From the NCBI GenBank assembly GCA_020638905.1, contig JACKHP010000016.1, positions 22,698 to 86,697 on the forward strand: a stretch of 64,000 bases of DNA, read 5' to 3'. Made by a program: the position numbers and the translations under genes. Of this stretch, positions 14,101-22,566 are shown one piece after another. Each line of letters opens with the position of its first letter. The stretch's first letter is position 1. The notes under the pieces were generated by a model. That model was not told where the DNA came from. It made no database searches and saw nothing but the letters and a program-made list of their open reading frames with translations. The DNA comes from Planctomycetota bacterium (GTDB taxonomy: Bacteria; Planctomycetota; B15-G4).

Positions 14101-14544
14101 CGCGAGCAACGCGTCGTGCGCGTCGAGGTCTTCGACGTCGTCCTCGCGCAGCTCGGTGAGCACCGCGAGCAGCGCGCGCGCCAGGCCCGGCGCGTCGGCC
14201 ACGCGCCTCATGCGTCCCAGGGCGTCGCGCGCACGCGCCTCGTGCAGCACGCGCGTGAGCAGCGCCTCGGCGCCCAGGCGTCCCACGGGGATCAGGCCGC
14301 GCGCGGCGAGCACCGGGGCGGCGAGGGAGGCGGCCAGCCCGGTGAGCGTCGTGCGGTGGCGTCCGAACGCGGCCGCGCGCGGCGCGTCGGGATCGGCCAC
14401 GAGCGCGCGCAGCAAGGCCGAACCCGCGGCGGCGTCGTGCGTGACGAGCACGCACTCGTCGCCCGGCGCGCGCGCGGCGAGCCAGGCCGACACGGCGGCC
14501 AGGCGCGGATGCGCGAGCGGCCCGACGAGCAGCGTCCTTCCCAT
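11137..14544 (-). CDS. addB: AddB-like nuclease subunit with Fe-S cluster motif
   Basis: A 1135-residue protein with the organisation of AddB, the second subunit of the AddAB repair helicase-nuclease. The N-terminal helicase-like half has lost the Walker A motif (it begins MGRTLLVGPLAHPRLAAVSAW, with no G-x-G-K-T). The C-terminal half carries a PD-(D/E)XK nuclease (GALVHAVLRDVLQ, then RVTDHKTGRL with the Asp-x-Lys) framed by the four cysteines of the 4Fe-4S cluster: one in LQHFASCPYRFLL and three in CRRCDYRAVC near the C-terminus. ATG 14544 gives the normal start at the first beta strand. It would work with the AddA-like protein encoded at 2798-6370, which in most genomes is adjacent. The gene symbol is given by architecture; the sequence is diverged from Bacillus AddB. 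Confidence 0.82.
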   Translation of the reverse strand: MGRTLLVGPLAHPRLAAVSAWLAARAPGDECVLVTHDAAAGSALLRALVADPDAPRAAAFGRHRTTLTGLAASLAAPVLAARGLIPVGRLGAEALLTRVLHEARARDALGRMRRVADAPGLARALLAVLTELREDDVEDLDAHDALLAALRDDYERALARDGLVDRAGLLRLATEVARADDDGPAGRHAWLGLPLALLDPLVTSRAEQRLLAALAARAPDVIATLPVGDERSRAHLETLLGVAAQALPRDDETPDALQRLASGLFDESAAAGGRVELGEHVTLLSAPGEGRESVEIVRRVLRFARVGVPFDRMAVLLRAPELYRDHLEEAFERAGVPVHFARGVRRPDPGGRALHAMLACAAEGLSARRFAEYLSLGEVPDAPAGRPPDARPASERFFETPHELAELMGRPRAHDDRLEEASDRLAHVFDEDDEPLARDDETSSDGESRDGVRDGDDDVRGASSAAPPGTVRAPRRWETLLVDASVVGGHARWKDRLAGLRSQLSLSLAGLDDPDDPFDPRAAALRRDVAAVDSLAAFALPLLDDLAALPGEATWGEWIDELSALATRALRHPDHVLAVLAEMLPMAALGPVPLEQVRLVLAERLLATTVRGADDPAGRVSVLPIESARGRAFDVVFVPGLAERVFPGRVAEDPILRDERRAALDAALVTNTQRIARERLLLRLAAGAARTHLVLSYPRLDQEQARPRVPSFYALEALRAAEGELPGFDELAERAETTADTRLGWPAPSRPEDAIDESEHDLALLDTLLDRPELHAVGTARYLLAANPHLGRALRFRARRWRPGWTQSDGLVKPDPRAARALAAHAIGARPYSVTALQHFASCPYRFLLAAVHRLEPREEAAGIETLDPLQRGALVHAVLRDVLQRLHDQGALPVRPATLDAARAVLDEELDRHAGRARDELVPAIPRVWDEGIALLRADLCEWLRRMASDDSGWTPLRFELGFGLPAREGMDAKSAKDPVRVADRIVLRGAIDMVERHADGRLRVTDHKTGRLTLRKDAVVDGGRTLQPVFYALALEQLVPAARVAGGRLASCTSAGRFEERVVPLDDKARWAAEQVAGAIGTALEQGFLPAAPAPDACRRCDYRAVCGPYEELRTAKKTRKGLLSLRVLRDLP

Positions 14545-14646
14545 GGGCGGCGATGGTACCGCGGGGCGCGCGGCGACGCGCCGGTCAGCCCTCGGCGAAG
14601 GCGCGCTCGACGAGTTCGTCCTGCTCGAGCCGGCCGACTCCCGCGC

Positions 14647-17031
14647 TCACGGCACGGGGTAGTCCTCGAACGACTCGAAGCACGTCACGCGACCGCGTGC
14701 CGGGACGAGCGCGAGCGCCGCGTCGTTGCCCAGGATCGAACGGCGCTTGTTCCAGACGATCTCGTGCACGCCGGGGCCGAGGCGGGCGAGCAGCCGTCCC
14801 GCGACGTCGTGGTCGCGCACCACGGCGAACGTCGGCGTGGCGCGCCCGAGCGAAGCGGCGAGTTCGTCGAAGCCCTCGGGGAACCAGAGCGCGCGCTCGT
14901 CGTCCGGCAGCAGCTCGCTGCCGAACAGGAGCTCGCCGGGATCCTTGCCGACCACCAGCCGGCGACGGGCGTAGAAGCCGAGCCCCGGCAGGTAGCTGTC
15001 GTAGGTCACGAGCTCGCCGCCGGCCCGGAGCCCCGGCAGCACGTAGCGCACGAGCTCGCGGCACGAGTGGTTCGGCGAGGTCTGGTGGATGCCTTCGGCC
15101 ACCGCGGCCACGGTCAGCGCCATGCCCAGCGCGAGCGTCCCGAACAGCCGCGCGAGGTCGCGCCGAGCCAGGGCGCGCGCGGCCACCCAGCTCGTGGCGA
15201 GCAACGGCAGCGCCAACAGCAGCGCGAGTCCCGGGCCGCGGTCCTCGATCTCGGCCAGGGCCGGGATGCCGCCGACGAGGGCCGCGAGGGCGAAGAGCGC
15301 GAAGCCGCCGATCGCGACCCGCGCGCCGACGCGCAGCGGACGCGTCCACGCCGCGCCGCCGCGCGCGAGCTGCTCGTCGAACCACGCGCCCAGCGGCAGC
15401 GCCACGAGCGGCAGGGTCGGCAGCACGTACGGGAGCAGCTTGCCGCTCGAGGCCGAGAAGAACGCGGTCACGACGAACGCGCCCGAGAGCAGGAAGACCG
15501 CCGCCCGGCGCGTCTCGCCGTCGGCCGGCAGCAGCCGGCGCCGTCCGTCGAGCATCGCCGCCGGCACGAAGACCGACCACGGGAAGAACAGCAGCGGCAG
15601 GAACGCGATCAGGTACCAGAAGGGCTGCTCGTGGAAGCCGCGTCCCTCCTCGCCGAGGAAGCGCGCCACGTGCTGCTGGTACCAGAAGAAGTGGTCGAAC
15701 TCGGGATCGGCGCGGGACACGAGCACGAACCACGGCGCGCCGACCAGCAGCAGCACCGGGAGCGTGAGCAGCAACGCCGGACGCACGAGCGCCGCGAGAC
15801 GCCGCGTGAGCAGCGCGTAGAGTCCGACCGTGCCGCCCACGAGCACGAGCGCCACGGGACCCTTGGCCAGCACGGCCAGCGCCATGACCGTCCAGAAGCC
15901 CGCGAACCAGGACGCGGCGCGCCGCTCGGCCACGTGCCCGCACCACCACAGCGCGAGCGCGGCGAAGAGCAGCGACGAGAAGAGCATGTCGATCACGAGT
16001 CCGCGCGCCATGAGCGCCCAGAACAGGCTCGTGGACAGGATCACCGCGCCGAGCAGGCCCGCGCGCCGGCCGAACATGCGACGTCCGAGGACGTACGCCA
16101 CGAGCACGCCCAGCAGCGCCGCCAGCGCGGGCACGACGCGCGCCTGGAGCTCGCCCTGTCCGAACGCGCGGAACGACGCGGCCACGAGCCACGCGAGCAG
16201 CGGCGGCTTCTCGAAGTAGTGCACGCCGTCGAGCGTCGGCGTGACGAAGTCGCCGCTCGCCAGCATCTCGCGCGGGATCTCGGCGTAGCGTCCCTCGTCC
16301 GGGTCGAAGAAGCCCGGGCCGCCGAGGCGGAAGAAGAACAGCGGCACCGCGAGCAGCACGAGCAGCGCGAGGGCGCGCGCGGTCGGCGACGGGGAGGCGA
16401 CCTCGCGCGCGTCGTCCGACGTCACGCCGGACGCCTGCGCGCGGGCGAACGCGCGGCGCGCGACGAGCAGTCCGATCAGCGCACCGGCGAAGACGTCGGC
16501 CGGCAGGTGCGCGCCCTGGAACACGCGCGCCGCCGCGGCCGCCACCGCCAGCGCGAACAGAGGTCGACGCGCCCGCGGGAACACGCATCCCAGGAAGGTC
16601 GCGAGACACCACGCGAGCGCGGCGTGCGTCGACGGGAAGTGACCCCAGTGCCGCTCGATCCAGCCCGCGTCGGCGTCGGGCAGCCCGTGGAACCAGGCTT
16701 CCTGCCGCCCGATCGTCGGCTTGAGCACGACGACGACGAGCGCGGTGAGCGCGAGCGCGCCGAGCAGTCGCGGCGCGAGGCGCCGCCACGCGGGACGATC
16801 GAGCACCACGCCGGCCAGGAACAGTCCACCCACGACGCTCAGTGCGAAACCCACCGAACCGAGCCGCGCCAGATCGTTGGCCAGCGGGTCGAGCGTCGGA
16901 CCGCGCAGGCTCACGGCCCACGACGACGTGACGCGATCGGTCGACCACAGCAGCGCCACGCCGGCCGCGATCGCGCACGTCGACAGGAGCCGACGCGGGG
17001 TGACGCGGGGAACCAGGGCGAGATGGACCAA
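14647..17031 (-). CDS. PAP2 phosphatase fused to ArnT-like glycosyltransferase
   Basis: A 794-residue polytopic protein made of two enzymes. Residues of about 1-210 form a PAP2-type lipid phosphatase with LKPTIGR (a degenerate first motif lacking the usual R-P), HFPSTH (motif 2 His) and RVFQGAHLPAD (motif 3 Arg, His and Asp). From about residue 225 comes a glycosyltransferase of the ArnT/PMT type, with the signature DPDEGRYAEIPREM (the acidic catalytic loop) and HYFEKPPLLAW, followed by many membrane helices. ArnT enzymes use undecaprenyl-phosphate-linked sugars and release the lipid phosphate, so a fused phosphatase could process the polyprenyl carrier; that link is inference. The start used is a TTG with a weak ribosome site; a GTG about 23 codons later would remove only the leading basic segment. 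Confidence 0.82.
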   Translation of the reverse strand: MVHLALVPRVTPRRLLSTCAIAAGVALLWSTDRVTSSWAVSLRGPTLDPLANDLARLGSVGFALSVVGGLFLAGVVLDRPAWRRLAPRLLGALALTALVVVVLKPTIGRQEAWFHGLPDADAGWIERHWGHFPSTHAALAWCLATFLGCVFPRARRPLFALAVAAAAARVFQGAHLPADVFAGALIGLLVARRAFARAQASGVTSDDAREVASPSPTARALALLVLLAVPLFFFRLGGPGFFDPDEGRYAEIPREMLASGDFVTPTLDGVHYFEKPPLLAWLVAASFRAFGQGELQARVVPALAALLGVLVAYVLGRRMFGRRAGLLGAVILSTSLFWALMARGLVIDMLFSSLLFAALALWWCGHVAERRAASWFAGFWTVMALAVLAKGPVALVLVGGTVGLYALLTRRLAALVRPALLLTLPVLLLVGAPWFVLVSRADPEFDHFFWYQQHVARFLGEEGRGFHEQPFWYLIAFLPLLFFPWSVFVPAAMLDGRRRLLPADGETRRAAVFLLSGAFVVTAFFSASSGKLLPYVLPTLPLVALPLGAWFDEQLARGGAAWTRPLRVGARVAIGGFALFALAALVGGIPALAEIEDRGPGLALLLALPLLATSWVAARALARRDLARLFGTLALGMALTVAAVAEGIHQTSPNHSCRELVRYVLPGLRAGGELVTYDSYLPGLGFYARRRLVVGKDPGELLFGSELLPDDERALWFPEGFDELAASLGRATPTFAVVRDHDVAGRLLARLGPGVHEIVWNKRRSILGNDAALALVPARGRVTCFESFEDYPVP

Positions 17032-17133
17032 TGCGCGGACCCGCGGGACGCTCTTCGGGGCCGCCGACCGTAGCCGTGCTCCGGCGGGCGTTCAAGCAGC
17101 GCCGAGCCGGACCCTGCGCGCCGGACCTCGGGT

Positions 17134-17139
17134 TAGACT
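17134..17139 (+). promoter_or_regulatory. Putative -10 element
   Basis: TAGACT in the context GTTAGACTGATGCGCC, 41 nt before the TTG start of the sorbosone-dehydrogenase-like gene. The same hexamer precedes the sulfotransferase (124-129) and the kinase (6663-6668). No clear -35 box. Confidence 0.35.
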
Positions 17140-17180
17140 GATGCGCCGGCACCGACGGCACCGCCCCGGGGGAGTCCAGC

Positions 17181-20100
17181 TTGCCGACTCGACGACGTCG
17201 CCCATCCCTGCTCGCGATCGCCCTCCTGGGGGCGACGGCGCGACTCCAGGCCGGCGACGTGACCGTCGCGCTCGCGAGCGCCGGGCCCCCCGCCGATCGG
17301 GCCTGTGCCTGCGACGCCTGCGAAGCCTCGGACTGCGGCTGCGGATGCACCTGCGCCGAGCTGGCCATCGGCCTGCCTTCCGGCTTCTACGATCAGGTCG
17401 TGGCGTCCGACCTCGAGCAGGTCGTCTCGCTCGCCTTCCCGCCGGGCGGGCTCGTCTACCTGTGCGAGAAGGCCGGACGCGTGCGCATCCTGCAACCCGA
17501 CGGGACCCTCGCCGCCGCGCCGCTGCTCGACATCTCCGAGGAGGTCGGCAACTGGGGCGACCACGGACTCCTCTCGGCTGCGCTCGACCCGCAGTTCGCG
17601 AGCAACGGCTACCTCTATCTGCTCTACGTCGTCGACCACCACCACGCGAAGTTCTTCGGCACGCCGCAGTACGACCCGCTGGCGAACGAGTTCAACGTCG
17701 ACACGATCGGCCGGATCACGCGCTACACCGTCGACGTCGCCGGCGGCTCGACGAGCGTGCTCCCCGACAGCCGGCTCGTGCTGCTCGGCGAATCGCTCAC
17801 GACCGGCCTCCCGATCACGTCGACGTCCCACGGCGTGGGCAGCCTGCACTTCGGGGACGACGGCACGCTGCTGGTCAGCATGGGCGACGGCACGGCGGTG
17901 ACCACGGGCGACACGGCCTTGTCCGAAGGCATCATCCAGCCGAAGGAGGATCTGCCGGTCGGCTTCCGCGCGCAGCTCGTCGACAGTCACAACGGCAAGA
18001 TCCTGAGGCTCGACCCGGCCACCGGCGACGGCCTGCCGAGCAACCCGTTCTTCGACCCGACCGCGCCGCGCGCTCCGCGTTCGCGCGTGTGGATGCTCGG
18101 CCTGCGCAATCCCTGCCGCTTCGCCGTGCTGGCCGGCAGCGGCTCGCCGTTCCGCGCCGCGGGCGATCCGGGCCTGCTCGCCATCGGTGACGTGGGGGCA
18201 GGTCACGCCGAAGAGCTCTCGCTGGCGCGCGACGGCGGCGCGAACTTCGGTTGGCCCCTCTACGAAGGACTCGACCCGTCGGGGTCGGGCACGAACCTGC
18301 ACGAGAACCCCGACGCCCCCAATCCGCTGTTCGGGATCCACGGCTGCGACATGCCGTACCTGCACTTCGAGGACCTGCTCGTCGAGGACTCGCTCCTGCC
18401 GCCGTCGTGGCCGAACCCGTGCGCGCCGGCCTTCCCGATCACGGGCACGCCGGTCTTCGTCCACCATCGCCCGGCGCTCGACTGGCTGCACGAGGGAGAG
18501 CACGCGCGCGTGCCCGTCTACGACGGCGGCGGAGCGGCGGCCTTGCTCGAGATCGGCGACCCGGGCGCCGGGGTCGAAGGCGACACGTTCGGCGGCAACT
18601 GCTCGATCGGTGGCGCGTGGTATCCGGGCGGCTCGTTCCCGGACGAATACGACGGCGTCCTGTTCCACGCCGACTACGGCGCCGGCTGGATCCGCGTGCT
18701 GCGCTTCGACGGTTCCGATCGCCTCGCGTCGGTCGAGCCCTTCGCGGTCGCTGCGGGCAAGCTCACCTGGGTCGACGTCGCCCCGTCCGACGGATCGCTC
18801 TGGTACATCGACTACAAGCTGACCGGCAAGGCCCAGCTCCACCACGTGCAGTACTCCGCGGACAACCTGCCCCCCACGGCGGTGGCCGTCGCCGACCCGC
18901 CCTACGGGAACTCGCCGCTCGACGTGGTCTTCGACGGCCTCGGCAGCGACGATCCCGAGGAGCTGCCGCTCGACGTGCGCTGGGACTTCTCCGACGGCAC
19001 GCCCTGGAGTCCGCTGCCGCACGTCACGCGCAACCTCCCGAGCGAGGACGTCACGCAACTCGGTGAGCCGATCTTCTTCGTCGACGGGCTCTTCCCGCCG
19101 GGCAGCATGGGCTTCAGCAACCCCGATCCCGAGGTCGTCCGCGACGGCGTGCGTCCGCCGCTCGGCAGCCTCGACGTCGCGCTGCAGTACGACACGATCC
19201 ACTTCGGGCCGGGCGGCGAGTCGGACAAGCACGGCCTCGACTGGTTCGGCTACGCGTTCCCGCGGACGCGCACCTTCACCGGCATCCTGTTCCAGGAAGG
19301 CTTCAACTACACCGGAGGCGGCTGGTTCGCGACGCTGGAGATCCAGGTGCGGCGACACGGTCAGTGGACGGACGTCGCCGACTGGACCTGCGAGCCACCG
19401 TATCCCGGCGACCTGCTCGCGTACTTCGAGACCTTCGAGTTCCGCTTCCCGCCGGTCGACGGCGACGCGATCCGCCTCTACGGAGCGCCGGGCGGCATCG
19501 GCACGCTCGCGTTCACGACCGTCGCCGAGCTGCGCGTCATGGCCCGTCCCGAGGGGCCGCTCCCGCCGCACGCGGTCTCCGCGTCGCTCACCGTGACCGA
19601 CGCGGCCGGCGCGCTGGACGTCGCGGCGACGAGCGTGGTCCTCGACGACACGCCGCCGTACGTGCACGTCCAGAGCCCGCGCACGGGGGACGTCTACGAG
19701 CTCGGGCAGCCCACGCCGATCGCGTGCCTGGCCCAGCGCGCCGACGCCGAGTCGTCCGACGGCGAGCTCGGGTGCACGTGGCAGGTCATCCTGCACCACG
19801 ACAACCACACGCACCCGCAGCCCGAGCTCGAGGGCTGCGAGCCGACGACCGAGCTGCTGCCCGAGGGCGACTGCTCGAGCGGCGACGTGTTCTGGCAGGA
19901 GGTGCGCTGCACGGTCACCGATCCCCTCGGCCTCGAGGACGTCGACTCGGTCTTCGTCGTGCCGGCCTGCGACCGCAACCTGAACGCGGTCGACGACGCG
20001 CTCGACATCGCGAACGGCACCTCGCGCGACGTCGACGCCGACGGCATCCCCGACGAGTGCCAGCGCGACTGCAACGGCAACGGCGTGGGCGACTTCTACG

Positions 20101-20219
20101 ACGTGTTCTTCGGCACGTCGGCCGACGCCGACGGCGACGGACGTCCCGACGAGTGCGACGGCGTGACGATCGAGAAGGACGGCAAGCCGGCACCCGGCGC
20201 GCCCGGTCCGGCGCACTGA
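17181..20219 (+). CDS. Secreted sorbosone/glucose dehydrogenase-like protein with PKD and Ca-binding repeats
   Basis: A 1012-residue exported protein. It starts at TTG with GGGGGAG 6 nt upstream. A basic signal peptide (ends near LQAG) is followed by a patch of seven cysteines (about 39-55, CACDAC...CGCGCTC). Residues of about 65-560 form a GSDH beta-propeller related to PQQ-dependent soluble glucose and sorbosone dehydrogenases (VYLCEKAGRVRILQPDG, DHGLLSAALDPQF, RVWMLGLRNPCRF, GANFGWPLYEG). A PKD-like segment (VRWDFSDGTPW) follows and is apparently split by a discoidin-like beta domain (WFGYAFPRTRTFTGILFQEG) before its closing strand (SASLTVTDAAGAL). The C-terminus holds D-x-D-x-D-G-x-P-D-E-C repeats, typical calcium-binding stalks of planctomycete secreted proteins. 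An oxidase/dehydrogenase of sugars or aldoses outside the cell is plausible; the substrate and actual PQQ use are not shown. Confidence 0.82.
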   Translation: MPTRRRRPSLLAIALLGATARLQAGDVTVALASAGPPADRACACDACEASDCGCGCTCAELAIGLPSGFYDQVVASDLEQVVSLAFPPGGLVYLCEKAGRVRILQPDGTLAAAPLLDISEEVGNWGDHGLLSAALDPQFASNGYLYLLYVVDHHHAKFFGTPQYDPLANEFNVDTIGRITRYTVDVAGGSTSVLPDSRLVLLGESLTTGLPITSTSHGVGSLHFGDDGTLLVSMGDGTAVTTGDTALSEGIIQPKEDLPVGFRAQLVDSHNGKILRLDPATGDGLPSNPFFDPTAPRAPRSRVWMLGLRNPCRFAVLAGSGSPFRAAGDPGLLAIGDVGAGHAEELSLARDGGANFGWPLYEGLDPSGSGTNLHENPDAPNPLFGIHGCDMPYLHFEDLLVEDSLLPPSWPNPCAPAFPITGTPVFVHHRPALDWLHEGEHARVPVYDGGGAAALLEIGDPGAGVEGDTFGGNCSIGGAWYPGGSFPDEYDGVLFHADYGAGWIRVLRFDGSDRLASVEPFAVAAGKLTWVDVAPSDGSLWYIDYKLTGKAQLHHVQYSADNLPPTAVAVADPPYGNSPLDVVFDGLGSDDPEELPLDVRWDFSDGTPWSPLPHVTRNLPSEDVTQLGEPIFFVDGLFPPGSMGFSNPDPEVVRDGVRPPLGSLDVALQYDTIHFGPGGESDKHGLDWFGYAFPRTRTFTGILFQEGFNYTGGGWFATLEIQVRRHGQWTDVADWTCEPPYPGDLLAYFETFEFRFPPVDGDAIRLYGAPGGIGTLAFTTVAELRVMARPEGPLPPHAVSASLTVTDAAGALDVAATSVVLDDTPPYVHVQSPRTGDVYELGQPTPIACLAQRADAESSDGELGCTWQVILHHDNHTHPQPELEGCEPTTELLPEGDCSSGDVFWQEVRCTVTDPLGLEDVDSVFVVPACDRNLNAVDDALDIANGTSRDVDADGIPDECQRDCNGNGVGDFYDVFFGTSADADGDGRPDECDGVTIEKDGKPAPGAPGPAH

Positions 20220-20236
20220 TCCCCGGCGAGACGCGC

Positions 20237-21874
20237 ATGCCCGACCGAGCAGTCCCCCGCGCCGATCGGCCGGATGGCGCGAGCCTCGCCTGGGTGCTGC
20301 TCGGCGCCGCGCTGTTCGCGTGTCTCGCCGTCGTGTGCGCGCCCTTCGACGTCCCGCTGCGCGAGGACGCGCTGTCCTACATCGACCAGGCCTTCGCCCA
20401 ACGCGCCGGCGACTGGACGGCCCGGGCCCACCCCATGGGATGGCCGCTGCTGCTGGCCGCCGTGACGTCCCTGCTCGGCATCGAAGGACGGGCGCAGGCC
20501 ATGCCCGTGGCCCGGCTGCTCTCGATCCTGCTCATGGCGGGATGCATGCTCCCGGTCGCGTCGCTGGCCCGTCGCGCGGCCGGCGCGCGCGCGGCGCGGC
20601 TCGTCGTGTTCGCCATGCTCGGTTCCCCCGCGCTCCTGTGGCTGGCAGGCATCGCGTACGCCGACCCGCTCTTCCTCTTCCTGGCGCTGACCAGCGTGGC
20701 CTGGGCCGCCGCCTCCGACGGGCGTCTCCGTCCGCTGCTGGGAGCCGTCGCCGTCGCGAGCCTGTCGTACGCGGTCAAGGCGAACGGGCTGTTCGTGCTG
20801 CTCGCGATCGTCGCCTGGGCGGGCATCGTCCGCGTCCGGAGCGGCCGCCGCCTCTGGCCGCTCGTGGCCCTGCCGCTCGTGTTCGTCGTCGTGTCGCTGC
20901 CGCACCTCGTCCTGCGCGCCGAGACCTTCGGCTCGCCCATGTCCTACGGCGAGAATTCGAAGTACTTCGTCGACAGCTACGCGCAGGTCTGGGATCCGTC
21001 CGTCCCGACCCCCTCGCTGCTCGACTACCTCTCCAGCCACACTCCCGCCCAGTGGTTCGACAAGTTCGTGCGCGGCGGCGTGCTCAAGGTCGGCTTCTAC
21101 TTCGTGCGCGAGCTCTCGCTGCTCTGGACGTCGCTGCTCGGCGTGGGACTGCTCGGCTGGTGGAGGACGCGCCGCGGCGCCGAGCCGCCGCGCCTGTTGC
21201 TGCCCGCCGTCGTGCTGGTCACGCTCCTCGCCGGGCTCGTCCCGGTCTTCCACGTCTTCGGCGACGCCCGCTACATGGTGGACACCCTGCCGCTCGTCTT
21301 CGTCCTGGGCGTCTCGGGGACCTGCGCGCTGCTCGATGCCCGCGCGCGACCGCCGGTCGTCCTCGCACTGGCCCTGCTGCTGGCGACCCCCACGGCGTGG
21401 GCGCTCGCACGAGGTGACCTGCGCGTGCAGACCGACCCGCGCGAGATCGGGACGCCGCACGTGCGCGACGCGTGGGCCGCCTGGACCGTGCGCAACGTCC
21501 GCCCGCCGGTGGCGATCATCGAGGGCGGCGACCTGCTCCAGCTCGCGCTCGACGAGGCCCTCGCATCGGGCGAGGCGCCGGACGATCCCACGTTCGAGGT
21601 CGGCTACCGGTACGTCCGGCCGAGCGACCGCCCGGACCTGGCGTCGACCCTCGACGCGCTGCTGCACGCCGGCGTCACCACGCTGCTCGTGGACTCGCGC
21701 GACGTCGGCCGCCGCCCCGCGTTGCGCGGCCTCGCCGGATCGGCCCGGGTCGAGCTCCTGCGCTCGTTCCGCAGCGAACCCGACGACGGGTGGTGCATCG
21801 CCGACATGGACGTCTTCCACATCCTGCCCGCACCCCGGGGCACGCAGGAACGCGTCACCCGCCCACGCCGCTAG
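20237..21874 (+). CDS. Polytopic glycosyltransferase-like membrane protein
   Basis: A 545-residue integral membrane protein with about ten hydrophobic segments. The first extracytoplasmic loop has PFDVPLREDALSYIDQA, an acidic Asp/Glu pair placed as in GT-C family (PMT/ArnT/GT39-like) enzymes that use polyprenyl-phosphate sugars. The hydrophobic core is followed by a soluble C-terminal part of about 150 residues (EIGTPHVRDAWAAW onward). ATG 20237 lies 17 nt after the preceding stop with GGCGAG upstream, so the gene probably forms an operon with the dehydrogenase-like gene. No individual transferase is recognised; donor and acceptor are unknown. Its stop overlaps by 4 nt the stop of a small convergent frame. 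Confidence 0.75.
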   Translation: MPDRAVPRADRPDGASLAWVLLGAALFACLAVVCAPFDVPLREDALSYIDQAFAQRAGDWTARAHPMGWPLLLAAVTSLLGIEGRAQAMPVARLLSILLMAGCMLPVASLARRAAGARAARLVVFAMLGSPALLWLAGIAYADPLFLFLALTSVAWAAASDGRLRPLLGAVAVASLSYAVKANGLFVLLAIVAWAGIVRVRSGRRLWPLVALPLVFVVVSLPHLVLRAETFGSPMSYGENSKYFVDSYAQVWDPSVPTPSLLDYLSSHTPAQWFDKFVRGGVLKVGFYFVRELSLLWTSLLGVGLLGWWRTRRGAEPPRLLLPAVVLVTLLAGLVPVFHVFGDARYMVDTLPLVFVLGVSGTCALLDARARPPVVLALALLLATPTAWALARGDLRVQTDPREIGTPHVRDAWAAWTVRNVRPPVAIIEGGDLLQLALDEALASGEAPDDPTFEVGYRYVRPSDRPDLASTLDALLHAGVTTLLVDSRDVGRRPALRGLAGSARVELLRSFRSEPDDGWCIADMDVFHILPAPRGTQERVTRPRR

Positions 21875-21966
21875 AGCTCGCAGCGGAAGGCGCGCGCGGC
21901 GTCGTGGGCACACGACGGCGCGCACACGAGGCCGAGCGCGATCCATCCCAGGCGATTCGGCTTCAT
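21871..21966 (-). CDS. Very small putative exported peptide
   Basis: A 31-residue frame, MKPNRLGWIALGLVCAPS followed by CAHDAARAFRCEL. It has a basic start, a hydrophobic stretch and a Cys at position 19 in a lipobox-like context. GAGGAG sits 8 nt before the ATG, which is why it is listed despite its size. It follows the small lipoprotein gene at 22051-22317 on the same strand with an 84-nt gap, so both may share a transcript. No family is recognised and expression is unproven. Confidence 0.4.
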   Translation of the reverse strand: MKPNRLGWIALGLVCAPSCAHDAARAFRCEL

Positions 21967-22050
21967 GGCGGGGCTCCTCGGGGAAAGTGCGCGCGAACGC
22001 ACCCACGACTCGCGGGGGAGCGCAACGGCGCGCGCTCCCGGGGGCGACGG

Positions 22051-22317
22051 TCAGGGCTGGCCGTCGTCGTCCTTCTCCACTTCGTCGGCCGCGGCCTCGA
22101 CGGCGTCCTCGGTCTTGTCGGCCATGTCCTCTGCCTTGTCCTTCACGTCCTCGGCCTTGTCCTTCACGTCCTCGACGGCGTCGTCGATCTTGGCTCCGGC
22201 CTTCTCCGCGCTGCCGTCCGGGCAGCCGGTGAGCAGCAGCAGCGAGGTCAGCGCCGCGCCGAGCAGCGGGCCCACGGGACGACGACTCGCGGCGGACGGA
22301 TTCTGGATGCGTTTCAT
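22051..22317 (-). CDS. Small lipoprotein with Lys/Asp/Glu heptad-like repeats
   Basis: An 88-residue protein starting at an ATG preceded by AGGAGG. The N-terminal basic and hydrophobic region ends in the lipobox LLLLTGC, predicting lipidation and membrane anchoring. The mature part is a charged, low-complexity helix with repeats of D-x-V-K-D-K-A-E-D and D-K-T-E-D-A-V that should form an amphipathic or coiled-coil rod and ends in an acidic tail. Similar small repeats occur in YtxH-like and stress-induced proteins, but this alone does not give a function. It is divergent from the release factor gene. Confidence 0.75.
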   Translation of the reverse strand: MKRIQNPSAASRRPVGPLLGAALTSLLLLTGCPDGSAEKAGAKIDDAVEDVKDKAEDVKDKAEDMADKTEDAVEAAADEVEKDDDGQP

Positions 22318-22527
22318 GTCTGTCCTCCTGGATGGGGGGCTCGTGGCGCACGATCGACCGCGCGCCGGACGACTCCCGGTGCAACCGCCATGCCAGTGCC
22401 CCCCGGCACGCGGAGCGGGGCGGTTTGCGCGCTGCGCACCGGTTCGCGCGGAGGCGAATCTACAAAGCGCCGGGTCTCCGACGGCGCGGCGCCCCCACCC
22501 GCGCTGGACCCTCCGACGTCCAGCGGC

Positions 22528-22533
22528 TACCTT
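22528..22533 (+). promoter_or_regulatory. Putative -10 element of prfC
   Basis: TACCTT followed by GCGCC, 33 nt before the prfC ATG. The 11-nt string TACCTTGCGCC is identical to one placed 28 nt before the sigma factor gene at 57390. The 249-bp gap between the divergent lipoprotein and prfC genes shows no coding region. Confidence 0.35.
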
Positions 22534-22566
22534 GCGCCGTTCCCCGCCGCAGCAGAAACCGGACCC

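Noticed and set aside
14545..14646. Possible C-terminal coding piece between the AddB-like and PAP2-ArnT genes
   Set aside because: The open minus-strand frame here is the tail of a long shadow frame and has no start of its own.
11458..17073. A plus-strand open frame of 1871 codons
   Set aside because: It is antisense to the AddB-like and PAP2-ArnT genes, both of which have clear motifs. Its composition is low-complexity Arg/Glu/Gln/Ala.
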